From Rhizobium sp. Leaf262 (GTDB lineage: Bacteria > Pseudomonadota > Alphaproteobacteria > Rhizobiales > Rhizobiaceae): a stretch of DNA of 64,000 bases. Location of the stretch: the NCBI RefSeq assembly GCF_001422245.1, contig NZ_LMMM01000015.1, positions 199,389 to 263,388 on the forward strand. Reading direction: 5' to 3'. The position numbers and the translations under genes were made by a program. The notes beneath the pieces are model-generated. The model had not been told where the DNA came from and did no database searches. It saw only the letters and a program-made list of their open reading frames with translations. Positions 56,730-64,000 of this stretch are shown piece by piece (the first letter of the stretch is position 1; the number at the start of each line of letters is the position of its first letter).

Positions 56730-57647
56730 ATGCAGAAACCAGTCGAGGACCAGCTTTATGGGGAAGTTCGAACCACCCAAAGGGCGTTCCGCTTTCATTG
56801 TGAAACTCTTTTTTCCCGCAGCAGCCTGCATCGCTTCGAGATCGAGACGCACAGACATGAAAGCTTCCTGCAAATTCTGTGCTTCTCCGGTGGAGATGGA
56901 GACGCAACGCTGAACGGCAATGTCGTCGCGATAAGGCCCCCGGCTATCGTCATCGCCCCGCCAGGTTTCGAGCACGGCTTTCGCTTTTCAAAGGATATCG
57001 CCGGGATCATCATCACGCTGATTCCATCCGCGCTACCAGCGGCAGCACAGGCGGCGGCACGTCAATATCTAAAGCGGCCTACGCTGCTACCGCTGGCTGG
57101 AGAGGTTACACAACGGGCCATTCTGGAGTGCTGTGCGACAATCTGGAACGAGTACTCCAACACGTACCCCGGACGTGATGCCATGATGGAAGGGCAAATC
57201 ACGACGCTGATCGTCCAGCTGTCTCGGCTCATCCAGCAGAAGGAAGGCGATGGGCTTGCCGACAGGAACGAAAGCCGGTTCGAACGGCTTCTAAGCCTGA
57301 TTGCGCGGCATATTCGCGAGCATCGAAATGCCCAATTCTATGCTCAACAACTCGGAATGTCGCAGACCCACCTCAACCGGTTGGTGCGCCTGCAATGCGG
57401 CACTAGCCTGCAACGGTTGATCGCACAGCGCCAGCTCGAAATTGCCAAACAGGAGTTACTGTTTACGGTGTCGACTGTTCAGATGGTCGCCTCAGGGTTG
57501 GGCTTTCATGACCCGGCTTATTTTTCCCGCTTTTTTCTGCGGGAAACGGGCATGACACCCCGCGCTTGGCGAATGGCAGAGCAGCAGCGGCTTGCAGCTT
57601 CGTCTACGAAGGATCGTCAGACGAGCATTCTGCCAAGTTCCGACTGA
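56730..57647 (+). CDS. pobR: AraC-family regulator of pobA
   Basis: The 305-residue protein has an N-terminal cupin-like ligand domain (RFEIETHRHESFLQILCFSGG, PPGFEHGFRFSKDIAG) and a C-terminal AraC double helix-turn-helix (YAQQLGMSQTHLNRLVRLQCGTSLQRLI, VSTVQMVASGLGFHDPAYFSRFFLRETGMTPRAWR). Divergence from pobA gives the role, activation by 4-hydroxybenzoate. I prefer the ATG at 56730 (GAGG upstream); 56673 is possible and would place the operator inside the gene. The tail overlaps pcaR by 31 bases. Confidence 0.88.
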   Translation: MQKPVEDQLYGEVRTTQRAFRFHCETLFSRSSLHRFEIETHRHESFLQILCFSGGDGDATLNGNVVAIRPPAIVIAPPGFEHGFRFSKDIAGIIITLIPSALPAAAQAAARQYLKRPTLLPLAGEVTQRAILECCATIWNEYSNTYPGRDAMMEGQITTLIVQLSRLIQQKEGDGLADRNESRFERLLSLIARHIREHRNAQFYAQQLGMSQTHLNRLVRLQCGTSLQRLIAQRQLEIAKQELLFTVSTVQMVASGLGFHDPAYFSRFFLRETGMTPRAWRMAEQQRLAASSTKDRQTSILPSSD

Positions 57648-58375
57648 ACTGAAAGAAGAGATGGGAGAAAGCGCTCCACGACATCGTCCATGGGTGCCGC
57701 CGATGCGGGTAGGCCCACATTCAGGGCGGCCACGACCTGCCCGCGTATATTGATGAGCGGCACCGCTATTGAACGCAGGCCCATTTCTACCTCCTGGTCG
57801 ATCACGGCATAGCCGCGTTCGCTGCTCTCAACCAGTTCCGCCAATAGCGCATCGATATCCGTCATGGTCAGAGGCGTCCGCGATCGCAGATCGGAGCGCT
57901 CAAGAGTAGCGCGCCTGTCCGGCACATTCAGCGCGGCAAGCAGGACGCGCCCCATTGAGGTACAATAGGCAGGCAAGCGAGAACCAGGCATGAGTGAAAT
58001 GGACATGACACGCCGCTGGGAGGCCCGGGCCACATAGACGATTTCCGTTTCATCCAGAATGGAGACAGAGGTGCTATGGCCAATGTCTTCGGAAAGCTTG
58101 TCCAACACCGGTTGGACGATGCGCGGCAGGGGCATAGTGGCAAGGCAGCCGGTGCCAAGTCGCAAAACCTTAGGCGTGACGGTGAAATATTTTCCGTCAT
58201 AGGCAGCGTAACCAAGCTCGTTCAGCGTCAGCAAACACCGCCTGGTCGTCGCACGATCAAGGCCCGCAATATCGGCGGCCTGCGAGATCGACAGGCGCGG
58301 GTGTTCAGCGCTGAAAGCTTCGACCACCCTCAGACCTTTCGCAAGACCGCTCATCAAATCCCGCTCACCAACCAT
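57617..58375 (-). CDS. pcaR: IclR-family regulator of the beta-ketoadipate genes
   Basis: The 252-residue protein has the IclR winged helix (MSGLAKGLRVVEAFSAEHPRLSISQAADIAGLDRATTRRCLLTL) and effector domain (TSVSILDETEIVYVARASQRRVM, PAYCTSMGRVLLAAL, GYAVIDQEVEMGLRSIAVPL). PcaR in Pseudomonas and Agrobacterium activates pcaIJF with 3-oxoadipate. It is divergent from pcaI and has a PcaR-like box in the gap. It converges on pobR. Confidence 0.9.
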   Translation of the reverse strand: MVGERDLMSGLAKGLRVVEAFSAEHPRLSISQAADIAGLDRATTRRCLLTLNELGYAAYDGKYFTVTPKVLRLGTGCLATMPLPRIVQPVLDKLSEDIGHSTSVSILDETEIVYVARASQRRVMSISLMPGSRLPAYCTSMGRVLLAALNVPDRRATLERSDLRSRTPLTMTDIDALLAELVESSERGYAVIDQEVEMGLRSIAVPLINIRGQVVAALNVGLPASAAPMDDVVERFLPSLLSVQSELGRMLV

Positions 58376-58392
58376 AAATCACCCACTATTTT

Positions 58393-58407
58393 GTGCGATA
58401 TACGAAC
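58393..58407 (-). promoter_or_regulatory. PcaR box between pcaR and pcaI
   Basis: On the minus strand GTTCGTATATCGCAC closely matches the Pseudomonas PcaR 15-mer GTTCGATAATCGCAC. It lies inside a larger inverted repeat, TTTGTGCG (58390-58397) and CGCACAAA (58421-58428), about three helical turns apart. Confidence 0.7.
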
Positions 58408-58505
58408 AAAAATCATATAACGCACAAATTCATTGCAGTCGAGATGGTGCTCGCTCTAACTTCGGATAAGCGTATCAGCGAATTCGGACCTCAGGAGCTG
58501 TTTGC

Positions 58506-59213
58506 ATGGACAAGACAATCAGAAGCGCTGCCGATGCGGTTTCCGGCATTGGAGACGGCGCCACAGTGATGATCGGCGGATTTGGCGGATCAGGTGCGCC
58601 AATCGAGTTGATCCACGCACTGATCGACAAGGGGGCGAAGAACCTGACCGTTATCAATAACAATGCCGGAAACGGACGCATCGGCATTGCTGCGATGATT
58701 GATGCCGGGTTGGTTCGAAAGATGATCTGTTCTTTCCCACGATCGTCTGATCCACGGGCATTTACGGACCGGTATCTGGCAGGCGAGATCGAGCTGGAGC
58801 TCGTGCCACAGGGTACGCTTGCCGAACGGATCAGAGCAGGCGGAGCAGGCATTCCCGCATTCTACACGCCGACGGCCTATGGTACCGAACTGGCCGAAGG
58901 TAAGCCGATCGCTCAGTTCGATGGACGTCATTACGTGCAGGAGCGCTGGTTGAAGGCCGACTTCGCTATTGTGAAAGCTCATCTGGGCGACACCCACGGC
59001 AACCTGACCTACAGCAAGGCCGGTCGTAACTTCAATCCGCTGATGTGCATGGCGGCGACGACAACGATCGCGCAGGTATCCCAACTTTTGCCTGCTGGCG
59101 GGATTGACCCGGAGCTGGTCGTCACACCGGGCATATTCGTCGATGGTGTCGTTCAGATCGACAATCCACAACAGGAAGAAGTCTTGATCCGCGCAGGAGT
59201 GGTATACGCATGA
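58506..59213 (+). CDS. pcaI: 3-oxoadipate CoA-transferase subunit A
   Basis: The 235-residue subunit starts MDKTIRSAADAVSGIGDGATVMIGGFGGSGAP, the class I CoA-transferase A opening, with the GGFGGSG CoA loop. NNNAGNGRIGIAAMIDAGLVRKMICSFPRS follows. With PcaJ it transfers CoA from succinyl-CoA to 3-oxoadipate. It overlaps pcaJ by 4 bases. Confidence 0.95.
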   Translation: MDKTIRSAADAVSGIGDGATVMIGGFGGSGAPIELIHALIDKGAKNLTVINNNAGNGRIGIAAMIDAGLVRKMICSFPRSSDPRAFTDRYLAGEIELELVPQGTLAERIRAGGAGIPAFYTPTAYGTELAEGKPIAQFDGRHYVQERWLKADFAIVKAHLGDTHGNLTYSKAGRNFNPLMCMAATTTIAQVSQLLPAGGIDPELVVTPGIFVDGVVQIDNPQQEEVLIRAGVVYA

Positions 59214-59911
59214 CCGAAGATCACGCTCTCGATACGTTTGAAGAGATCAAGCTTTCCAATGCCCAGATTGCATGGCGGGCAGCACAGGACATTGCGGACG
59301 GGGCCTACGTCAACCTCGGCATCGGCTTTCCCGAAATGGTGGCGCGTTACCAGCCGCCAGGACGGGAAGCCATTTTCCACACAGAGAACGGCATCCTGAA
59401 TTTCGGCGAATCTCCTGCAGAAGGCGAAGAAGACTGGGACCTCATCAATGCGGGCAAGAAGGCGGTCACGCTGAAACCCGGCGCTGCGTTCTTTCACCAT
59501 GCAGACAGCTTTGCCATGGTGCGCGGCGGGCATCTGGATGTCGCCATTCTCGGTGCCTATCAGGTCGCGCAAAACGGCGATCTGGCCAACTGGCGAGTCG
59601 GTTCCAAAGGTGTGCCCGCCGTTGGTGGAGCCATGGATCTCGTCCACGGTGCAAAACAGGTTTTCGTCATTACCGAACATGTCACCAAGAAGGGCGAACC
59701 CAAGCTCGTTGAAAAATGTGCTTTCCCCCTCACCGGCGTGGCCTGCATCACCCGTATCTATACCAGTCACGCAGTGGTGGATGTGAAGGACGGCCATTTC
59801 GTCCTGCGTGAAAAGTTGGCCGGCATGAGCTTTGACGATCTGCAGGCAATGACTGGCGCAAAGCTTCACACCGACGGCCCCGTCGCCGATCTCGTTGCTC
59901 CCGAATTGTAA
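59210..59911 (+). CDS. pcaJ: 3-oxoadipate CoA-transferase subunit B
   Basis: The 233-residue subunit has YVNLGIGFPEMVARY and the catalytic glutamate in FHTENGILNFG, with GGHLDVAILGAYQVAQNGDLANW following. It forms the heteromeric transferase with PcaI and is 10 bases from pcaF. Confidence 0.95.
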   Translation: MTEDHALDTFEEIKLSNAQIAWRAAQDIADGAYVNLGIGFPEMVARYQPPGREAIFHTENGILNFGESPAEGEEDWDLINAGKKAVTLKPGAAFFHHADSFAMVRGGHLDVAILGAYQVAQNGDLANWRVGSKGVPAVGGAMDLVHGAKQVFVITEHVTKKGEPKLVEKCAFPLTGVACITRIYTSHAVVDVKDGHFVLREKLAGMSFDDLQAMTGAKLHTDGPVADLVAPEL

Positions 59912-59921
59912 GGTTCCGAAC

Positions 59922-61127
59922 ATGACAGACGTTTTCATTTGCGATTACATCCGCACTCCGATTGGCCGTTTTGGCGGTGCACTCTCATCCGTGCGCGCAG
60001 ACGACCTCGGTGCAATCCCCCTGAAAGCCCTGATGCAGCGAAACCAGACGATCGACTGGGAAGCGGTCGACGACGTTATTTTCGGCTGCGCCAATCAGGC
60101 CGGAGAAGACAACCGCAACGTGGCGCGCATGTCGCTTCTTCTGGCAGGATTGCCGGTCTCTGTGACAGGCACCACCATCAACCGTCTCTGCGGCTCTGGC
60201 ATGGACGCGGTTATCACCGCGGCCCGCGCAATCAAGGCAGGCGAAGCCGATTTGATGATCGCTGGCGGGGTCGAAAGCATGAGCCGCGCACCATTTGTCA
60301 TGCCGAAGGCCGAAACGGCCTTTTCCAGAGCTGCTGAAATCTACGACACGACCATCGGCTGGCGTTTCGTAAACCCCGTCATGAAGTCCCTGTACGGCGT
60401 CGATTCGATGCCGGAGACGGGTGACAACGTTGCGATTGACTACGAGGTCTCCCGCGATGCGCAGGACGCATTCGCAGTGCGCAGCCAGCAGAAGGCGGCA
60501 CAGGCGCAAGCCAACGGTCGGCTTTCCAGGGAAATTACTCCCGTCACCATTCCGCAGCGCAAGGGTGACGCCATCGTCGTCGACAAGGATGAGCATCCGC
60601 GAGAAACGAGCCTCGAGGCGCTTGCAAAACTGAAGCCCGTCAACCGCATGGAAGGCGCGACCGTTACTGCCGGAAACGCCTCCGGCGTCAATGACGGTGC
60701 CGCCGCGTTGATCATCGCGTCAGCAGCTGCAGTGAAGAAATATGGTTTAACCCCAATTGCCCGCATTATTGGCGGCGCAACGGCTGGAGTTCCGCCGCGT
60801 GTGATGGGCATCGGTCCGGCCCCGGCATCGCAAAAGCTTCTGACCCGGCTGGGCTGGAAACAGGAAGAGCTCGATGTCATCGAGCTCAACGAGGCATTCG
60901 CGTCGCAGGGGCTGGCGACACTGCGGCAACTCGGCATCGCAGACGACGATCCCCGCGCGAATATGAATGGCGGTGCCATAGCGCTTGGGCATCCGCTGGG
61001 AATGAGCGGTGCACGCATTGCCGGGACTGCGGCACTCGAACTTTCACTGTCGGGAAAGAGCAAGGCGCTGGCGACGATGTGCATCGGAGTGGGCCAGGGC
61101 ATCGCAATCGCGCTGGAAGGGGCCTGA
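59922..61127 (+). CDS. pcaF: 3-oxoadipyl-CoA thiolase
   Basis: The 401-residue thiolase cleaves 3-oxoadipyl-CoA to succinyl-CoA and acetyl-CoA, ending the pathway. FICDYIRTPIGRFGGALSSVRADDLG, the acyl-cysteine in INRLCGSGMDAV, GHPLGMSGARI and the second cysteine in MCIGVGQG are all present. The start at 59922 has AAGG upstream; an in-frame ATG inside pcaJ is less likely. Confidence 0.96.
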   Translation: MTDVFICDYIRTPIGRFGGALSSVRADDLGAIPLKALMQRNQTIDWEAVDDVIFGCANQAGEDNRNVARMSLLLAGLPVSVTGTTINRLCGSGMDAVITAARAIKAGEADLMIAGGVESMSRAPFVMPKAETAFSRAAEIYDTTIGWRFVNPVMKSLYGVDSMPETGDNVAIDYEVSRDAQDAFAVRSQQKAAQAQANGRLSREITPVTIPQRKGDAIVVDKDEHPRETSLEALAKLKPVNRMEGATVTAGNASGVNDGAAALIIASAAAVKKYGLTPIARIIGGATAGVPPRVMGIGPAPASQKLLTRLGWKQEELDVIELNEAFASQGLATLRQLGIADDDPRANMNGGAIALGHPLGMSGARIAGTAALELSLSGKSKALATMCIGVGQGIAIALEGA

Positions 61128-61159
61128 TGGTTTCAGGCTAACAACGGCCCTGCCCGGCG

Positions 61160-62059
61160 CTATTCGATAGGCGTCGGGTGGGCAAGTGCCTTCTTCAACA
61201 TGTCACTCATCGGCAGGTCGATGTTGATACCAAGTCCCGGCGCTGAAGTTTCGAACCACCGATGGTAAATTTCAGACATCTCAGGACTTTTGTAGATTTC
61301 CGTCAAAGCTTCGTTGACAGCTGAAACGAAGGGCTTGTCGTTCACGCGCATCATGAAGCCAAATGGCTGTGCATCGGTAAGTTTATCGGTAGAGATGCTG
61401 TATTCCGCAGGATCTTTTGTACGCGCGATCATGGTGCCGAGCAAGACCTCATCCATGGCAAAGGCGGATACACGCCCATCAGTGACCATATCGAAAGCCG
61501 CCTGCAAGCTGTCTACGGGGATAACGGAGACGTTGAGTTTCTTCGTCCGGTTTGCCTCGGTTATGTCGCTTACATTGACGGTGCCGAGAGCAACGCTGAC
61601 AGAGCGTCCCTTTAGATCATTGAGCGTCTTGAGATTGTTCTTGGCCAGAGACACATAGCGTGTTGCACTATAAAAATGACTGACTGAGAAAGCAGCGCTT
61701 TTTCTGCGCTCTGCAGTGTTGGTGCTGGCGTTACATTCGATGTCCATCTCGCCGCTATTCAGCAACTGGACGCGATTGCTGGGCGTGCGGGGTACCAGCA
61801 CAACTTCCACTGCTGGCATTTCAAGCCGGAGCCTGAGCTTTTCAGCAAGCCGATTACACAAATCGATGGAATAGCCTATTACTTGACCGTCTGACGCCGT
61901 AAAGGAGAAGGGTGCCGTAACACCGTATCCAACACGAATCTTGCCCGTTTCCTTGATCCGTTCGAGGGTTGGCTGCGTGAAATCCTCCGCGACAGCGTCC
62001 GACGCGACCGGAGCTATCGCAGCCAGAACGGCAAAGAGCGTTTGGACCATGCGGCTCAT
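61160..62059 (-). CDS. Periplasmic amino-acid-type solute-binding protein
   Basis: The 299-residue protein has a signal peptide (MVQTLFAVLAAIAPVASDAVAE) and the SBP_bac_3 fold: KIRVGYGVTAPFSFTASDGQVIGYSIDLCNRLAEKL, GEMDIECNASTNTAERRK, LKGRSVSVALGTV. It resembles glutamate/aspartate-binding proteins, but no permease or ATPase is nearby. AAGGAG supports the start at 62059, and the ATG overlaps the upstream stop (ATGA). It is third in a GGDEF-EAL, SBP, SBP series. Confidence 0.82.
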   Translation of the reverse strand: MSRMVQTLFAVLAAIAPVASDAVAEDFTQPTLERIKETGKIRVGYGVTAPFSFTASDGQVIGYSIDLCNRLAEKLRLRLEMPAVEVVLVPRTPSNRVQLLNSGEMDIECNASTNTAERRKSAAFSVSHFYSATRYVSLAKNNLKTLNDLKGRSVSVALGTVNVSDITEANRTKKLNVSVIPVDSLQAAFDMVTDGRVSAFAMDEVLLGTMIARTKDPAEYSISTDKLTDAQPFGFMMRVNDKPFVSAVNEALTEIYKSPEMSEIYHRWFETSAPGLGINIDLPMSDMLKKALAHPTPIE

Positions 62060-63003
62060 TGCAGATACTCCTTGGGTTCGCGAAAGGCCGCCTGTAGTTC
62101 CTGCGACATCGGCAGATTGAAGTTGCGGCCATCTTGCGGCAGGGGCGACATGAACCATTTGTCATAGATACGGTTGATGTCGCCGCTGACGAAAAGCTGG
62201 CGCAGCGCATCGTTGACGACGGTGCGGAAAGGTTCATCGCCCTTGCGCATGAGAATACCATAGGGTTCCGGCGGCCCGAAGGTTTCCGACGAAACCATAT
62301 AGTCATCCGGTGACTTGGAAAACGCCACCTGCGCCGCCAGCAGGACACCATCCATAACGAATGCCGTTGCCTTGTTGTTTTCAACGAAGGCAAAGCCATC
62401 CGAGTTCTGACGCGCCAGCATAACCGAGATATTGAGGTTGTCGGTGCGATTGATGGTTTGCAATTGCTCGATATTGACCGTGCCAGTCGTGGACGCAACG
62501 GTGCGTCCTGCCAAATCCTTGATGTTCTTCACCCCACTGGATTTTTTCGCAACGAAACGGGTGGCTGTGATGAAATGTGGATAGGAAAAGGAGACCTGTT
62601 CCCGCCGTTCGGCATTATTGGTGGTCGCGCTGCATTCCAGGTCGATCTTGCCAGACTTGACCAACAGGAAACGAGTGGCCGGGGTTGCGACAACGTAGTT
62701 GATGTTGATCTTATCCAGGCTGAGCGTCTGCCGGACATGTTCAGCGATATCCTCGCACAGTTCGACCGAGTAGCCTATCGCCTGGCCCTCGACCGACTTG
62801 TAGGCGAAGGGAACCTCGTCTTCCCGGTAACCGATCGAGATCGTCTTAGTCCGCGCAATCTTGTCCAGCGTGCCGCTTTCCTGCGCCAGCGCCACAGACA
62901 CGCCGTTGCCCATCAGCGGCAACAGGGCAAGGGATAAAAACGCACCGCGAAACGCAGTGCTGAATACGCTTTTACTCACACATCGATACTGAGGATTTCG
63001 CAT
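62056..63003 (-). CDS. Periplasmic amino-acid-type solute-binding protein
   Basis: The 315-residue protein has a long signal sequence (hydrophobic GAFLSLALLPLMGNGVSVALA, cut near residue 41) and an SBP_bac_3 domain with SIGYREDEVPFAY, GYSVELCEDIAEHV, GKIDLECSATTNNAERREQ and LAGRTVASTTGTVN. It is clearly a paralogue of the following gene. It starts two bases before the stop codon of the EAL gene, one base apart from it, so expression is coupled. A role as a periplasmic sensor rather than a transporter part is inferred from this context. Confidence 0.82.
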   Translation of the reverse strand: MRNPQYRCVSKSVFSTAFRGAFLSLALLPLMGNGVSVALAQESGTLDKIARTKTISIGYREDEVPFAYKSVEGQAIGYSVELCEDIAEHVRQTLSLDKININYVVATPATRFLLVKSGKIDLECSATTNNAERREQVSFSYPHFITATRFVAKKSSGVKNIKDLAGRTVASTTGTVNIEQLQTINRTDNLNISVMLARQNSDGFAFVENNKATAFVMDGVLLAAQVAFSKSPDDYMVSSETFGPPEPYGILMRKGDEPFRTVVNDALRQLFVSGDINRIYDKWFMSPLPQDGRNFNLPMSQELQAAFREPKEYLQ

Positions 63004-63004
63004 T

Positions 63005-64000
63005 TCACGCTCCTAGCGATGACACCTTCCGGGGATACAAATTTGAATAAATGCGCTGAATGTCTTCGATTTTGGCAGGCCGACCGAGATGATACCCCTG
63101 CCCTGACGTGCAACCCGACAGGCGCACGAATTCCATCTGGTATTCGTTTTCGATGCCTTCCGCAGTGGTTTCAAGTCGTAGACTTTTTGCCAGTTGCAGG
63201 AGGTTCGTCACGACGGCCCGGCTCTCTGCATGATGCTCGACATTCATGATGAAGCTGCGGTCGATCTTTATCTTTGTGATGGGCAGGGTCAGAAGATAGC
63301 TGATGCCGGAGTAGCCTGTGCCGAAGTCATCGAGCGCGATGCGGATACCCAGGTCGCGTAGCTCTTCCAGCATTTCACGGCATTCGAGCGAGCATATCTG
63401 CGCGCTTTCCGTCAATTCCAGTTCAAGCCGCCTTGCCGGGATGCCGCAGGCAGCCAGAGACGCCTTGACCTTTTGGGCGAAATTGCCCTGCTGAAGTTGC
63501 AGTGGCGACACGTTGATCGCGATGAAAGAATCTGCTGGCAGCCTTGCGGCACCGGCACAAGCAGCTTTCATGACCCAGTCGCCGATCGCAACGATCTGCC
63601 CGGTCTTTTCAGCAACGGGAATGAAATCCGCAGGCGATACCCAGCCGAGCTTGGGATGTCGCCACCGCAGCAAGGCCTCGAAACCGACCGGGGCCGAACT
63701 CATGACGGAGAAAATCGGCTGATAATGCAGTTCGAATTCATGGTTGCGCAGAGCAGCGTCAAGGTCGTGCTGGAGGACATGACCCCGCTCGCCTGACATT
63801 TCCATGCCTTCCTTGAAAAAGCGGAACGTGCCTCGGCCTTCGGATTTCGCGGCGTAAAGCGCGATATCCGCTTTTTTCAAGAGCTCCGATATATCGACAC
63901 CCTTGGACGTTTCGGTACAGATGCCGATGCTGGTACCGACAGAAATTTCCTTGCCCAGCAGCATGAAAGGACGCGTAGCGGAACGGATGATGTTGGAGGC
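63005..64000 (-). CDS. GGDEF-EAL cyclic-di-GMP protein (partial)
   Basis: The gene runs off the right edge; 331 codons are visible. The first 60 or so residues are the C-terminal end of a GGDEF domain (VGTSIGIC, LLKKADIALYAAKSEGRGTFRFF), followed by a complete EAL phosphodiesterase domain: ELHYQPIF, FEALLRWRHP, FIAINVSPLQLQ, LELELTES, IALDDFGTGYSGISYL, IKIDRSFI, TTAEGIE and GYHLGRPA. The key acidic residues are all present, so the EAL part should hydrolyse cyclic di-GMP. The GGDEF active site and any sensor domain lie outside the window. Confidence 0.92.
   Translation of the reverse strand, partial: ASNIIRSATRPFMLLGKEISVGTSIGICTETSKGVDISELLKKADIALYAAKSEGRGTFRFFKEGMEMSGERGHVLQHDLDAALRNHEFELHYQPIFSVMSSAPVGFEALLRWRHPKLGWVSPADFIPVAEKTGQIVAIGDWVMKAACAGAARLPADSFIAINVSPLQLQQGNFAQKVKASLAACGIPARRLELELTESAQICSLECREMLEELRDLGIRIALDDFGTGYSGISYLLTLPITKIKIDRSFIMNVEHHAESRAVVTNLLQLAKSLRLETTAEGIENEYQMEFVRLSGCTSGQGYHLGRPAKIEDIQRIYSNLYPRKVSSLGA

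Overview
The window reads as Rhizobiaceae chromosome or chromid DNA, closest in gene content to the Agrobacterium/Rhizobium/Sinorhizobium group. Pointers are: an exoY-exoF-exoQ exopolysaccharide block; a betaine/choline-type ABC operon; an iolR-iolCDEB inositol cluster with GGAA-N6-TTCC operators; an imuA-imuB-dnaE2 cassette behind an alphaproteobacterial GTTC-N7-GTTC LexA box; and the pcaDCHGB/pcaQ, pobA/pobR, pcaR-pcaIJF aromatic cluster. I saw no tRNA, rRNA, CRISPR array, insertion sequence or phage gene.

Layout. 1-2243: quaternary-amine ABC transporter (minus strand). 2617-3681: class II fructose-bisphosphate aldolase. 3777-10178: inositol catabolism iolB, iolE, iolD, iolC and its RpiR-type repressor, with three candidate operators and a good sigma70 promoter. 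10326-15317: ABC-F ATPase, an SCP2-like thiolase, a DUF2171 protein and a soluble MCP-like protein with an altered tip. 15482-23778: the most unusual part. A LuxR-type regulator with a degenerate receiver faces, across 836 bp of AT-rich DNA, an Asp-rich protein, a 670-residue protein built from an internal repeat I do not recognise, a type I secretion ABC ATPase and its membrane fusion protein. 23881-26565: a small protein with a HEPN-like motif, AlkB with an Ada-like partner, and a PP1-type phosphatase. 26635-34274: a xylonate-dehydratase-like enzyme divergent from a YtfQRT-YjfF sugar importer and a GntR/FCD regulator. 34287-39734: the SOS mutagenesis cassette dnaE2-imuB-imuA. 39848-43224: exoQ-exoF-exoY. 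44006-49675: leucine/isovalerate catabolism liuA-liuB-liuD-(liuE remnant)-liuC. 49741-50559: PfpI-family protein and a small protein. 50774-61127: protocatechuate and 4-hydroxybenzoate degradation. 61160-64000: two solute-binding proteins behind a GGDEF-EAL protein cut by the window edge.

How the genes work together. Most blocks are complete catabolic units with their own regulator: inositol (IolR), furanose or pentose-type sugar (GntR), hydroxybenzoate to protocatechuate to succinyl-CoA plus acetyl-CoA (PobR, PcaQ, PcaR). The leucine operon is the exception: its HMG-CoA lyase gene is reduced to the first 20 codons plus a short tail, so the last step must be supplied from elsewhere. The strongest candidate for something undescribed is the type I secretion locus, where the two putative cargo proteins share two short motifs (GxNxxxN and hxQxxxLxDxDxh), four units of which recur in the larger protein, three of them with identical 32-residue spacing.
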